DNA of 64,000 bases from JACVRN01 sp036403815 (GTDB lineage: Bacteria > Acidobacteriota > Blastocatellia > Pyrinomonadales > Pyrinomonadaceae), in NCBI GenBank assembly GCA_036403815.1, contig DASWQH010000013.1:48742-112741 (forward strand), given 5' to 3'. Of this stretch, positions 63,968 through 64,000 are shown piece after piece; positions within the stretch are counted from its first letter, which is position 1, and each line of letters begins with the position of its first letter. Position numbers and translations under genes: made by a program. The notes under the pieces are model-generated. The model had not been told where the DNA came from. It saw nothing but the letters and a program-made list of their open reading frames with translations, and did not search any database.

Positions 63968-64000
63968 GTGCGGCCAGCATTTAAGATGATGCTGGCCGCA
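63968..64000 (+). terminator. Strong hairpin at window end, probable terminator
   Basis: TGCGGCCAGCAT (63968-63979) pairs with ATGCTGGCCGCA (63989-64000) around a 9-nt loop. The U-tract, if any, lies beyond the window. Confidence 0.6.

Overview
The window reads as chromosomal DNA of an Acidobacteriota bacterium, most likely class Blastocatellia. This is inference from gene content: a VWFA-related protein of the acidobacterial type (27555-28763), a long Oar-like TonB receptor with a carboxypeptidase-regulatory-like N-terminus (19766-23098), a seven-blade WD40 Ser/Thr kinase, a secreted CHAT protein, and very many small inverted-repeat elements between genes. No rRNA, tRNA, CRISPR array, prophage or intact transposase gene was seen.

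From 1 to 15981 there is a long plus-strand run of acyl-CoA metabolism: two acyl-CoA dehydrogenases, an acyl-CoA ligase, two SDRs, a class II aldolase-like protein, a FadN-type hydroxyacyl-CoA dehydrogenase/hydratase fusion, a thiolase, two MaoC-type hydratases, an enoyl-CoA isomerase-like protein, two PaaI-type thioesterases, an APH-like phosphotransferase and a zinc alcohol dehydrogenase. The second dehydrogenase (10452-11726) and the phosphotransferase (13752-14870) are separate-gene counterparts of the two halves of eukaryotic ACAD10/11 and of LvaC/LvaA of levulinate catabolism. The cluster therefore probably handles 4-hydroxyacyl-CoAs as well as ordinary beta-oxidation. From 16002 to 27183 most genes are on the minus strand: an aspartic protease, an enoyl reductase-like MDR protein, a hydrolase, a thioesterase, the TonB receptor, an SDR and a flavin monooxygenase. 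One plus-strand Spinster-like MFS transporter sits behind a promoter with a TetR-type operator.

From 27555 to 33163 there is a secreted VWA protein and a Cpx-like envelope-stress unit (histidine kinase, response regulator, divergent Spy/CpxP-like chaperone, with GTAAA-N5-GTAAA boxes between them), then an ECF sigma factor and a PilZ protein. From 33524 to 41456 there are an exported amidohydrolase, two NUDIX hydrolases, a nucleotidyltransferase, an unusual class III nucleotide cyclase with a nuclease-like N-terminus, a serine hydrolase and small proteins. From 42003 to 51550 there are a UbiX homologue, flavin and MOSC proteins, a GH63-like plus GH133-like glycosidase pair and an aminotransferase. 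From 51700 to the end there are the WD40 kinase, a divergent ClpA-like unfoldase, PgpA, a Ca2+ P-type ATPase, a bestrophin, a CHAT protein and small exported or membrane ORFs.

The most distinctive non-coding signal is at least eleven families (here A to K) of inverted-repeat elements. They fill most intergenic gaps in the catabolic cluster and several convergent gene ends. Several have arms made of tandem heptamers, and several supply the stop codon or last residues of the neighbouring gene. Family I resembles a miniature transposable element with terminal inverted repeats, and one family D copy is nested inside a family F copy.
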